This document shows positions 1-7,264 of a stretch of 64,000 bases of DNA, in pieces. The stretch is from JAUYIV01 sp035464675 (GTDB lineage: Bacteria > Actinomycetota > Acidimicrobiia > Spongiisociales > UBA11373). The translations under genes and the position numbers were made by a program. The notes under the pieces are model-generated. The model saw only the letters and a program-made list of their open reading frames with translations. It was not told the origin of the DNA and ran no database searches. The stretch lies in NCBI GenBank assembly GCA_035464675.1, contig DATHSA010000054.1, forward strand, positions 9,779-73,778. Direction: 5' to 3'. How positions within the stretch are numbered: the first letter of the stretch is position 1; each line of letters begins with the position of its first letter.

Positions 1-435
1 CTCACTCCTTCATCGAACGGGAACACGGACACTCCGATCGGCAACGACTCGGGCAATCCCTTCGGGGACGGCGACTTCACGGGATTCACCAACGACGAGT
101 GCCTCCAGATCATCCTGACGTGGTCACAGGCGGCCTCACTCGGCTTTGGCGGAGCCGGCGACCTCGAGGACGTCGGTGAAGCCCTCGAGGACCTCGCCGG
201 TTCGGTGCCACCGGAGGTGGCTGCCGGCTTCGCGATCTACGCCCAGGCGATGACGGCGTACGGGCAGGCACTGAGGGACGCCGGCATCGATCTCAACGAC
301 CCGGCGACGTACTCGAGTCCCGAAGCCCAGGCGGCCCTCACCGCTGCCTCCCAGGCGTTCGACTCGGAGGCGCTCGAGCAGGCCTCGGAGAACATCGGCG
401 ACTTCCTCGACGCACAGTGCTCCCAGGGCGGGTGA
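1..435 (+). CDS. Hypothetical secreted protein, C-terminal part (5' end outside window)
   Basis: The frame is open from base 1 to the TGA at 433-435, giving 144 codons, so the start lies outside the window. The visible part begins with a Ser/Thr/Asn/Gly/Asp-rich stretch like a linker of an exported protein, followed by an acidic, alanine-rich, mostly helical region. There is one cysteine near visible residue 34 and one near residue 140, possibly a disulfide pair. I recognise no family. The next gene (rsfS) is convergent and starts its 3' end about 160 bp away. Confidence 0.6.
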   Translation, partial: LTPSSNGNTDTPIGNDSGNPFGDGDFTGFTNDECLQIILTWSQAASLGFGGAGDLEDVGEALEDLAGSVPPEVAAGFAIYAQAMTAYGQALRDAGIDLNDPATYSSPEAQAALTAASQAFDSEALEQASENIGDFLDAQCSQGG

Positions 436-596
436 CAGCGGCGCGCAGGACCAGCGCTCGCAAGGTGCCGGCCGGCCGGCGGGATGTCGTCGCGTGATGT
501 GATCGGCAGGAGCCGGCTACCCGTGGCCGGTTCTGGGGAAATGACCGCTCCCACGACGCGAAGTTCCCCGCTTCCGCCGTCCGGGCATGACGCCAG

Positions 597-977
597 TCAG
601 CCCGACGCCGCCTCGAACGCCATGCGGGGCGCGTCGCTCCACAGGCGCTCCAGGTCGTAGTACGCCCTCGTCTCCTCGTCGAAGAGGTGGACGACGATGT
701 CGCCGAAGTCGAGGAGCACCCAGGAGCCCTCCTCCATCCCCTCCCGGCGCAACGGCGTGCGGTCCAGGCCCGAGAGCCGAGCTTCGATGTCCTCGGCGAG
801 AGTCCTGACGTGCCGGCGCGACGTGCCGGTGGCGATCACGAAGACGTCGGTCAGGACGATCACCTTCGAGACGTCGAGGAGAGCGAGGTCGTGACCCTTC
901 TTGTCGTCGATTGCAGACGCGGCCGCCTCGGCGGCCTCGGCCGTGTCCGGATGCAGCGTTATGGGTTCGACCTCCAC
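597..977 (-). CDS. rsfS: Ribosomal silencing factor RsfS
   Basis: RsfS binds L14 on the 50S subunit and blocks joining to the 30S. The 126 residues cover the whole family domain: the DDKKGHDLALLDVS start, the TDVFVIATGTS strand, and the GSWVLLDFGDIVVHLF signature. It lies 62 bp downstream of nadD on the same strand, the usual nadD-rsfS linkage. The start is uncertain. GTG at 977 is the last in-frame canonical start before the conserved region, but no Shine-Dalgarno precedes it, and a GGAGGT sits just inside it. The same frame stays open far upstream without meaningful sequence. Confidence 0.87.
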   Translation of the reverse strand: MEVEPITLHPDTAEAAEAAASAIDDKKGHDLALLDVSKVIVLTDVFVIATGTSRRHVRTLAEDIEARLSGLDRTPLRREGMEEGSWVLLDFGDIVVHLFDEETRAYYDLERLWSDAPRMAFEAASG

Positions 978-1013
978 GAACAGGGGTGCCTGGGGATGAT
1001 AGAGGGGTCGCCT

Positions 1014-1027
1014 GACCAGGGACCAGG
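1014..1027. repeat. 7-bp tandem repeat, 2 copies (GACCAGG)
   Basis: Two exact GACCAGG units begin about 12 nt past the nadD stop codon. This is a minimal member of the heptamer series described in the findings. Confidence 0.4.
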
Positions 1028-1039
1028 GAGCCGCGCGGA

Positions 1040-1609
1040 TCACCCCTCGAGATAGAGGCCGTTCTCCTCGATGTACGCGTACACCGGTTCGCGCACGAAG
1101 AAACGAATGCTCCTGCCTGCGGACCGCCGCCCGCGCAGCATCGTCCCGCTTATGGCGAGTTGGGGTACATCGAGCCATCTGACGGTGGCTCCGGTCGCCT
1201 CGACGGCTGCTCGCTCGACCCCCGGACGCGGCATGACCGCAACGACGACCCGGTCCATGAAGTCGTCGACGCGGTGCCAGGACCCGAGCCCGGCGGCGGC
1301 ATCGGCTCCCAGAATCAGGGCAACCTCGTCGCCGGCGAATTCCTCGAGCGTGTCCACCGTATAGGTCCACCCATCGCGTTGGACCTCGCGATCGTCGGCT
1401 TCGAAGTAGTCGACCCCCTCGACGGCCAGACTGGTCATCGTCCATCGGTGACCGGCTGGGCTCACCTCCCGCTCCGCCTTCTGCCAGGGCGCTCCCGCCG
1501 GGATGAAGGTGACGACGTCGAGCCCCAGCTCGCGATAGGCCGCCTCACCCGCCACGAGGTGGGCCCAGTGAGGCGGATCGAAGGTTCCCCCGAGGATTCC
1601 GCGGCGCAC
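1040..1609 (-). CDS. nadD: Nicotinate-nucleotide adenylyltransferase NadD
   Basis: Transfers AMP from ATP to nicotinate mononucleotide in NAD synthesis. The N-terminus carries the nucleotidyltransferase motif GGTFDPPHWAH (the HxGH-type site, here HWAH) and the C-terminal half the ISGTMLR motif, equivalent to ISSTxxR. I chose the GTG at 1609, giving 189 residues, because family members begin within a few residues of this motif and because TATCCT at 1617-1622 lies exactly 7 nt upstream, the leaderless spacing seen across this window. A start at 1702 would overlap the LytM gene by 59 bp and add an unconserved stretch. Confidence 0.85.
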   Translation of the reverse strand: MRRGILGGTFDPPHWAHLVAGEAAYRELGLDVVTFIPAGAPWQKAEREVSPAGHRWTMTSLAVEGVDYFEADDREVQRDGWTYTVDTLEEFAGDEVALILGADAAAGLGSWHRVDDFMDRVVVAVMPRPGVERAAVEATGATVRWLDVPQLAISGTMLRGRRSAGRSIRFFVREPVYAYIEENGLYLEG

Positions 1610-1616
1610 GCCGGGG

Positions 1617-1622
1617 AGGATA
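1617..1622 (-). promoter_or_regulatory. -10 box TATCCT for nadD (leaderless spacing)
   Basis: TATCCT ends 7 nt before the GTG at 1609, so transcription would begin at or next to the start codon. No Shine-Dalgarno is present. Confidence 0.4.
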
Positions 1623-1643
1623 GGGGTGCGTGAGACCTGGCAC

Positions 1644-2087
1644 TCACCCTGCCGGGGCCAGCCTGACCCCCGGACCCGGTGCGAAGGACCCGCAGGTCGC
1701 ACCCTCAGGATTCAGGTAGAGATTCCCCACCCGCAGCGAGAAGTGGACCGCCGGTGTCCCGTGGTCCAGACCCGAGGTGCCCACGACTTCTCCCCGTGAG
1801 ACCAGGACTCCCTCCTCGACAATGCGACCGCCCAGGTACGAGTACGAAGTGCGCACCGCGCCGCCGTGGTGAATCGTGACGCTGCTCCGGCCACCCACCT
1901 CGCCCGAGAAGGTCACGATCCCGGATGCGGCCGCTCGAACCGGTGTGCCGATGGCCACCGCCAGATCGATACCCCAGTGCCCCCCGTAGGAGCCCTGCGG
2001 GGCGTAGGGCGCGACCACTGGCCCTGAGACTGGAAGGCCGAGCAGGCACGGCCCCGGAAGCAGTGCGACGAGGAGGACGATGGCCAC
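1644..2087 (-). CDS. LytM/M23-family protein with a degenerate active site
   Basis: A small exported M23 (peptidoglycan endopeptidase) fold of 147 residues with a hydrophobic N-terminus that could be a signal peptide or anchor. The zinc ligands are kept: His37 and Asp41 in GHWGID, and His115 in the segment aligned with the family HxH. Both catalytic histidines are changed: Tyr84 replaces the His of the YxHL motif and Ala113 replaces the first His of HxH. By analogy with EnvC/NlpD-type LytM proteins it may bind or activate other wall enzymes rather than cut. Start is GTG 2087. Its 3' end is 34 bp from nadD. Confidence 0.75.
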   Translation of the reverse strand: MAIVLLVALLPGPCLLGLPVSGPVVAPYAPQGSYGGHWGIDLAVAIGTPVRAAASGIVTFSGEVGGRSSVTIHHGGAVRTSYSYLGGRIVEEGVLVSRGEVVGTSGLDHGTPAVHFSLRVGNLYLNPEGATCGSFAPGPGVRLAPAG

Positions 2088-2136
2088 CCAGTGAAAGATA
2101 TGGGCGACCTGCGACGAGGGGAAGGGAGTAGCTCGT

Positions 2137-2167
2137 CAGTCGCCAGTCACCAGTCACCAGTCACCAG
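2137..2167. repeat. 7-bp tandem repeat array (CAGTCAC, about 4.4 copies)
   Basis: CAGTCGC followed by three CAGTCAC units and a partial CAG. It lies between the CheY-like gene and the LytM gene. Confidence 0.8.
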
Positions 2168-2196
2168 CAGGATGCGTCAGACCCCGCGGGCGCGTC

Positions 2197-2217
2197 TTGC
2201 CAATTGCCAATTGCCAG
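2197..2217. repeat. 7-bp tandem repeat array (TTGCCAA, 3 copies)
   Basis: TTGCCAA twice then TTGCCAG. It directly abuts the hairpin at the end of the CheY-like gene. Confidence 0.75.
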
Positions 2218-2221
2218 TCGC

Positions 2222-2242
2222 GGGACGAGCGAAGCGAGTCCC
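2222..2242 (-). terminator. Hairpin at the stop codon of the CheY-like gene
   Basis: GGGAC/GTCCC stem with an inner GCGAAGC mini-hairpin. The first base of the TAG stop forms part of it. There is no T-tract. The same design recurs after ftsX. Confidence 0.45.
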
Positions 2243-2628
2243 TACGCGATCGCCTCGGTGGGGCCGGCGAGCAGGCCGAGCGCAACACTGCGGAGATCGT
2301 CCGGACGGAACGGCTTGGTGAGGAACGCATCGGCACCGCCGCGGTCGGCGCGCTCCCTGGTCTCCTCCTGGGCATGGGCGGTGAGCACGAGCACCTTCAT
2401 CGCCCGGGTGCGCGCATCTGAGCGAATGCCATCGAGCACCTCCCAGCCGTCCATCCTGGGAAGGCCGACGTCGAGGATGAGGAGATCGGGTTGCGTGGTG
2501 AGCGCAGCCTCGAGACCTGTTGGGCCGTCGGAACGGGTCTCGACCTCCACGCCCGCAGGGCGCAGGCACACCGAGATGAGCCGCTGTATGACGGCGGAAT
2601 CCTCGACGACCAGTACACGCTGAGCCAC
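2242..2628 (-). CDS. Single-domain response regulator (CheY-like)
   Basis: A stand-alone receiver domain of 128 residues with no output domain. The acidic pair is Glu9/Asp10, the phosphoacceptor Asp53 (LLILDVG), the switch Thr83 and the conserved Lys105 (TKP). It would signal by protein-protein contact. No histidine kinase is adjacent, so the partner is unknown. Start is GTG 2628 with a weak GGTGA-like site upstream. The upstream neighbour on the same strand is the VWA gene, 81 bp away. Confidence 0.88.
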   Translation of the reverse strand: MAQRVLVVEDSAVIQRLISVCLRPAGVEVETRSDGPTGLEAALTTQPDLLILDVGLPRMDGWEVLDGIRSDARTRAMKVLVLTAHAQEETRERADRGGADAFLTKPFRPDDLRSVALGLLAGPTEAIA

Positions 2629-2709
2629 TTCACCAGACCTTCGTGTGACCTCGAGACAGGTATCGACTCGGCATCCGTCGCCCTTGAGAGGATCAGGGTC
2701 CGGCGCTCC

Positions 2710-4137
2710 CTACACCAGCCTCCGCACGGGACGCGTCGTTGGAATGGCCACCCGCTCCACGAAGCGCTCCAACTGACGAAGGTTGCGCACCTCGTGGACC
2801 TCGTCGCAAGCCTCGGCGTAGACACCCATCACCGAGTCGCCGGTGTCCCAGTAGCGGCGTCGCTCGGGATTCAGCCAGTACAGCGACCGCGCCGCGGAGG
2901 CGATTCGCACCAGGGCGCCCGGGTTCGGGTCGTGATAGTTGGAACGAGCATCGCCGGTGACGATGACGACCGTCCGCGGCGTGATGGCGTCGAAGTACTC
3001 GTCGGCGAACGTCCCGAACGCGTTGCCGTAGTCGCTGTGTCCGTCCAGCCACACGACTTCGGCCTCGGTCCCAACGCGCTTCATCGCAACTGCGAAGTCG
3101 ACCCCGGGGCCGAAGAACCGGGTCACCTCGTCGATCGTGTCGATGAACGCGAACGTGCGCACCTTGCTCAGCTGGGATGCGATCGCGTGCACCAATTGCA
3201 TGGTGAACCGGGCGAATGTCGCCACCGAGCCGCTGATGTCGGTGAGCATCACGATCTCCGGCCTTCCCGGTCGGGGTGAACGGAAGCGAGGGTCGACGGG
3301 CACCCCGCCGGTCTGAAGTGACGAGCGAACCGTCCGTCGGACGTCGAGCCGTCCGTCGCGGCCCCGGCGCCGGCGTCGCGCCAGCCGGGTGGCGAGCTTG
3401 CGCGTGAGAGGATGCACTGCCTCTTCGATCCGCGACAGGTCCTCACGAGTGGCGGTGCTGAGATCGATGTCCTCGACCAGCGGACGGCGCAAGGTGCGAG
3501 CGACCGCCGACCGGCCCCGGTCGACGACCAGACGGCGGCGGATCTCGGCTCGGACTGCCTCCCGGAACTCCTCGATTCGACGGTCGACCTCGTCGCGCGT
3601 CAGTCGGATCTCGATGGCCGAAGGCTGCTCCGGTTCGAGATCCCCGCGGAGCCGCTCCGACAGGTCTTCGAGATCGAGCCGACGGAGCACACGGTACAGG
3701 TAGTAGGCACCCCCGACCGGGCGGCCCGGCTCCATACCGGCCAGTCGGGAGACGGCGAGCCGGGCGACCGCTTCCATGAGCCCGTGGTCTCCATCGCGCA
3801 GTGATGTGAACAATGCAGCGACGAGGTCGTCGACATCGCCCTCACCGGCACCGGTGCCCCCGCTGCCGGCCAGTGCCCGCATGTCCTCCTCACGACGGCG
3901 TTCTTCATCCGCACCGGTCGGTGGTGTGAGGGCAAAGAATGCCTCGAAGGCAGCCTCGAACGCATCGACATGGCGGGCGCTCTTGACGAGCGTCGCCCCC
4001 AGTGCCGCCTTGAGCGCGGGTCGGGATCCGATCTCGACATGTTCGAGAGCCCTCGCTGCATCGACCGTCTCGACCATCGAGACCGGGATGCCCGCCTCCC
4101 GCAACTCACCGACGAATGCCGCGAGAAAGCCGGCCAT
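2710..4137 (-). CDS. VWA domain protein, CoxE-like
   Basis: 475 residues. The N-terminal two thirds are helical and Arg/Glu-rich. The C-terminal third is a von Willebrand A domain with the MIDAS motif DISGS (about residue 285) and later metal-site residues in HSDYG and TGDARSN. CoxE-type proteins work with a MoxR AAA+ ATPase to insert metals or remodel complexes. That partner is the next gene upstream, and the two overlap by ATGA at 4137, which implies coupled translation. The substrate cannot be told from the window, as no CO dehydrogenase or other obvious target lies nearby. Confidence 0.85.
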   Translation of the reverse strand: MAGFLAAFVGELREAGIPVSMVETVDAARALEHVEIGSRPALKAALGATLVKSARHVDAFEAAFEAFFALTPPTGADEERRREEDMRALAGSGGTGAGEGDVDDLVAALFTSLRDGDHGLMEAVARLAVSRLAGMEPGRPVGGAYYLYRVLRRLDLEDLSERLRGDLEPEQPSAIEIRLTRDEVDRRIEEFREAVRAEIRRRLVVDRGRSAVARTLRRPLVEDIDLSTATREDLSRIEEAVHPLTRKLATRLARRRRRGRDGRLDVRRTVRSSLQTGGVPVDPRFRSPRPGRPEIVMLTDISGSVATFARFTMQLVHAIASQLSKVRTFAFIDTIDEVTRFFGPGVDFAVAMKRVGTEAEVVWLDGHSDYGNAFGTFADEYFDAITPRTVVIVTGDARSNYHDPNPGALVRIASAARSLYWLNPERRRYWDTGDSVMGVYAEACDEVHEVRNLRQLERFVERVAIPTTRPVRRLV

Positions 4138-5000
4138 CAGCCGGGCGCGGTCCCCTCGGCGAGGCCGGCAGCGACCCGATCGATGTCCGGCTGGTGCTTG
4201 AGCAGCACGTGCAGCGTGTCGGCCACCATGGTCTCGTCGAGGTCGGCCACTCCGAGAGCGAGCAGGGTGCGCGCCCAGTCAAGCGATTCGCTCACCGAGG
4301 GCGGTTTGCGCAACGTCTGGGCCCTGACGCCGGCGACGAAGCGAGCGATTCGGTCCGCGAGCGAGGTGACGAGGCCCGGCACGCGGGTGACGAGGATCTC
4401 GATCTCGCGTTCGATCGTCGGATATCCGATGTGGAGGAACAAGCAGCGCCGCTTGAGTGCCTCCGACAGCTCCCGGGTGTTGTTCGACGTGAGGTAGACC
4501 GCAGGCCGACTCGACGCCGACACCGTGCCAAGCTCGGGGATCGAGACCTGAAAGTCGCTCAGCACCTCGAGCATGAGCGCCTCGGTTTCGACCTCGACGC
4601 GGTCGACCTCGTCGATGAGGAGCACCACGGGCTCCGACGACCGAATCGCCTCGAGCAGTGGTCGGGTCAGCAGGTAGTCCTCGCCGAAGATGTCCTCCTC
4701 GATCTCCGACCACTCTCGACCCTGATCGGCCTGGAGGCGAAGAAGCTGCTTGCGGTAATTCCACTCGTAGAGCGCCTTCGCCTCGTCGAGGCCCTCGTAG
4801 CACTGCAGCCGGATGAGCCGCCTGTTCGTGGCCGCCGCGACGGCCTTCGCGAGTTCCGTCTTTCCCACGCCGGCCGGCCCCTCGACGAGCACCGGCTTTT
4901 CCAGCCTGTCGGCGAGGAACACGACCTGGGCGATGCGGTCGTCGGCCAGATAGCCCTGCCCGGAGAGCGCAGGCTTGACGGAATCGGGATCGGGGAACAT
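4137..5000 (-). CDS. MoxR-family AAA+ ATPase
   Basis: 287 residues with Walker A GPAGVGKTEL (about residue 42), Walker B VVLLIDEVD (about 107), and a sensor region STxSRPAVYLTSNNTREL-like (about 163-178). Members act as chaperones that activate or load metals into partner complexes together with VWA proteins such as its overlapping neighbour. The ATG at 5000 is preceded by TACAAT with a 7-nt gap and no Shine-Dalgarno, so the mRNA is probably leaderless. The promoter sits directly against a heptamer array. Confidence 0.9.
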   Translation of the reverse strand: MFPDPDSVKPALSGQGYLADDRIAQVVFLADRLEKPVLVEGPAGVGKTELAKAVAAATNRRLIRLQCYEGLDEAKALYEWNYRKQLLRLQADQGREWSEIEEDIFGEDYLLTRPLLEAIRSSEPVVLLIDEVDRVEVETEALMLEVLSDFQVSIPELGTVSASSRPAVYLTSNNTRELSEALKRRCLFLHIGYPTIEREIEILVTRVPGLVTSLADRIARFVAGVRAQTLRKPPSVSESLDWARTLLALGVADLDETMVADTLHVLLKHQPDIDRVAAGLAEGTAPG

Positions 5001-5007
5001 CGTGAGG

Positions 5008-5013
5008 ATTGTA
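5008..5013 (-). promoter_or_regulatory. -10 box TACAAT for moxR/VWA operon
   Basis: A near-consensus -10 element ending 7 nt before the ATG at 5000. The -35 region would fall in the heptamer array starting at 5021. Confidence 0.55.
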
Positions 5014-5020
5014 CGGTCGA

Positions 5021-5060
5021 CCCGTTACCCGTTACCCGTTTCCCGTTGCCCGATACCCGT
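5021..5060. repeat. 7-bp tandem repeat array (CCCGTTA family, about 5.7 copies)
   Basis: Units CCCGTTA, CCCGTTA, CCCGTTT, CCCGTTG, CCCGATA and a partial unit, between obgE and moxR. Confidence 0.85.
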
Positions 5061-5088
5061 GTCAGCGACACCCGGGCAGCCGATTGGT

Positions 5089-5119
5089 GACGGGCGACCG
5101 GCGACGGGCGACGGGCGAC
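5089..5119. repeat. 7-bp tandem repeat array (GACGGGC, about 4.5 copies)
   Basis: GACGGGC, GACCGGC, GACGGGC, GACGGGC and a partial unit. It ends 7 nt past the obgE stop codon. Confidence 0.85.
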
Positions 5120-5125
5120 GACCGG

Positions 5126-6391
5126 TCACGGCTCCCGGTCCGACTCCTCCGAGAACTCAAAGACAACGTCTCCGATCCTCACCTCGTCCCCGGGCTTGGC
5201 GCCCGCCTCGCGCAAGGCGTCGTCCACGCCTGCCTTCGCCAGACGCCGGGCTGCGAATCCGGCGGCCTCCGGCTTGGTGAGGTCGTCCAGTGCCACCGCC
5301 CGTTCGGCACGAAGGCCCTCGACCACCCAGCGCTCCCCGTCATGGTGGATCTCGAAGGCAGCCTGAGCCGGCCGGTGGAGCACATACCCCTCGCCGTCGG
5401 GCGTGTGCCTCGCAACCCGGTCCACCGCGTCGGCCACAGCGTGGAGCAGCACGGTGAGACCCTGGCCGGTGAGCGAGCTGATCAGATGGGCTTCGACCCC
5501 GATCCTGGCGAGCGCCTCCACCGCGTCCGTGGCCTCGGGAACGTCGGCCTTCGACACCACGACGATCTCCTCGCGGGCGGCGAGGGCGGGATCATGGCGG
5601 GCAAGCTCCCGGCGCAGGATGCCCAACTGCTCGATACATCCGATCTCCTGGAGCGACGACGGGTCGAGCATGACGACGAGGGCGCGGGCGCGCTCGGCGT
5701 GCCGAAGAAACCGATGTCCGAGTCCCTTGCCCTCGGCTGCTCCCTCGATCAGACCAGGGATGTCGGCGAGCACGAAGCGGCGATCGTCGAGATCGACGAC
5801 GCCGAGGTTCGGTTCGAGCGTCGTGAACGGGTAGTCGGCGATCTTGGGACGGGCAGCCGACACCCGGGCGATCAGGGTGCTCTTCCCTGCGTTGGGAAAC
5901 CCGATGAGGGCAGCGTCGGCCGCAAGCTTCAACTCGAACACGAAGTCGGCGTCGCGCCCGTATTCCCCTTGCTCGGCGAAATTGGGGACGACGTGCCTCG
6001 GTCCGGCCAGGGCAGCGTTGCCCTTCCCTCCCCGTCCGCCCGTCAGGAGCACGACCCGCTGGCCCGGTTGGGCGAGATCGGCCAACAGAGTGCCCGTGTC
6101 ATCCCTGATCACCGTGCCCGGGGGGACCGCGAGGATCAGGTCCGAGCCCCGGCGGCCGTGTTGAAGGTCGCCCCGGCCGGGGCTGCCGGCCTCGGCGCGC
6201 CGATGGGGTCGCCGCTGAAAGTCGAGGAGAGTCGAGACCTGGTCACTGGCTTCGGCGATCACGTCGCCGCCGGCTCCCCCCGACCCTCCGAGAGGCTTGC
6301 CCCGGGGACGGCCTTTGAGTCGCTCGAAGGCGACGATCCCGGCGCCGCCGTCACCGGCACGCAGGTGGACGGTGACCTCGTCGACGAACAC
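5126..6391 (-). CDS. obgE: GTPase ObgE/CgtA
   Basis: Essential GTPase for late 50S assembly and stress control. 421 residues in the order Obg glycine-rich domain (about 1-155), GTPase domain with G1 IGFPNAGKST, G3 DIPGLIEGA and G4 SKAD (about 160-325), and a C-terminal OCT domain ending in an acidic tail. It follows rplU and rpmA on the same strand, the widely conserved rplU-rpmA-obgE order, with a 20-bp gap after rpmA. Confidence 0.96.
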   Translation of the reverse strand: MFVDEVTVHLRAGDGGAGIVAFERLKGRPRGKPLGGSGGAGGDVIAEASDQVSTLLDFQRRPHRRAEAGSPGRGDLQHGRRGSDLILAVPPGTVIRDDTGTLLADLAQPGQRVVLLTGGRGGKGNAALAGPRHVVPNFAEQGEYGRDADFVFELKLAADAALIGFPNAGKSTLIARVSAARPKIADYPFTTLEPNLGVVDLDDRRFVLADIPGLIEGAAEGKGLGHRFLRHAERARALVVMLDPSSLQEIGCIEQLGILRRELARHDPALAAREEIVVVSKADVPEATDAVEALARIGVEAHLISSLTGQGLTVLLHAVADAVDRVARHTPDGEGYVLHRPAQAAFEIHHDGERWVVEGLRAERAVALDDLTKPEAAGFAARRLAKAGVDDALREAGAKPGDEVRIGDVVFEFSEESDREP

Positions 6392-6411
6392 GGCTCCTGC
6401 CGAGCCGCTGC

Positions 6412-6666
6412 CTATTCGGCGGCGACGACGTTGACTTCGCGACGACCCCGCCGGGTCCCATAGGTCACGATGCCGTCCGCGGTGGCAAACAGGGTGTCGT
6501 CGCTGCCACGGCCGACATTGCGGCCGGGATGGATGCGGGTACCGCGCTGTCGGACGATGATCGAACCGGCCGTCACCGTCTCGCCGTCGAACACCTTCGA
6601 ACCGAGGCGCTTTGCGTGTGAGTCGCGGCCGTTCTTGGTGGAACCGCCGCCCTTGGTCTTGGACAT
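6412..6666 (-). CDS. rpmA: 50S ribosomal protein L27
   Basis: 84 residues with the typical start MSKTKGGGSTKNGRDSHAK and the GSIIVRQRGT and HPGxNVGxGxDDTLFA motifs. The mature N-terminus reaches the peptidyl-transferase centre. There is no Firmicute-type N-terminal cleavage sequence. One base separates it from the rplU stop codon. Confidence 0.96.
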   Translation of the reverse strand: MSKTKGGGSTKNGRDSHAKRLGSKVFDGETVTAGSIIVRQRGTRIHPGRNVGRGSDDTLFATADGIVTYGTRRGRREVNVVAAE

Positions 6667-6667
6667 C

Positions 6668-7159
6668 TCAGGACTCCTTGTCGGACGACTTTGCTGCGGT
6701 CTTCTTGGCCGTGGTCTTCTTGGCCGCAGGCTTCTTGGCCGTGGTCTTCTTGGCCGCAGGCTTCTTGGCCGTGGTCTTCTTGGCCGCAGGCTTCTTCTCG
6801 GCGGGCTTCTCCTCCTCCGACGAGTCGGTGTCCGCCTTCGCCGCCTTCTTCTTCGGCGCCTCGATCTTCACGACCTCAAGCGTCGTGTACTTCTGGCGGT
6901 GGCCGCCGCGGCGACGGTACCCCGTCTTTGCCTTGTACTTGAAGATATCGACCTTGTCTCCGGCAGACTCGCCGACGACCTTGGCGGTCACCTTGGCGGA
7001 TTTGAGCTCGTCGCGGTTCGAGTACACCTTGCCCTTGGCATCGACGACGAGGAGCGGCGTGAAGGTGATCTCGCCGTCCTCGCGCACGCGCTCTACATCG
7101 ATGACATCGCCTTCGCGTACCTTCGTCTGCTTGCCGCCCGAGCGGATGATGGCGTACAT
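6668..7159 (-). CDS. rplU: 50S ribosomal protein L21 with a lysine-rich repeat tail
   Basis: The first ~102 residues are a standard L21 (MYAIIRSGGKQTKVREGD start and GYRRRGGHRQKYTTLEV near the end). The remaining ~60 residues are an added acidic patch and then a Lys/Ala/Thr/Pro tail resembling histone H1, built from three exact 30-bp DNA repeats. Such tails are not part of the usual ~100-residue L21, and I infer rRNA or nucleic-acid binding. I chose the ATG at 7159 from the family N-terminus, and AAGGA lies upstream of it. Confidence 0.94.
   Translation of the reverse strand: MYAIIRSGGKQTKVREGDVIDVERVREDGEITFTPLLVVDAKGKVYSNRDELKSAKVTAKVVGESAGDKVDIFKYKAKTGYRRRGGHRQKYTTLEVVKIEAPKKKAAKADTDSSEEEKPAEKKPAAKKTTAKKPAAKKTTAKKPAAKKTTAKKTAAKSSDKES
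6701..6790. repeat. Three exact 30-bp tandem repeats inside rplU
   Basis: Three identical 30-bp copies (6701-6730, 6731-6760, 6761-6790) each encode ten residues of the Lys/Ala tail of L21. The DNA identity points to recent expansion by slippage or recombination. Confidence 0.9.
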
Positions 7160-7203
7160 GGTCAGAGGTCCTTGAAGAGAGGGAACGATGGGATCATAGC
7201 GGG

Positions 7204-7224
7204 AGTCACCAGTCACCAGTCGCA
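7204..7224. repeat. 7-bp tandem repeat array (AGTCACC, 3 copies)
   Basis: AGTCACC twice then AGTCGCA, between the RNase E/G stop codon and rplU. Same sequence family as the array at 2137. Confidence 0.75.
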
Positions 7225-7264
7225 CGGGTCCCGGGCGACGAGTGACGGGCGGCCTCGGGCGGCC

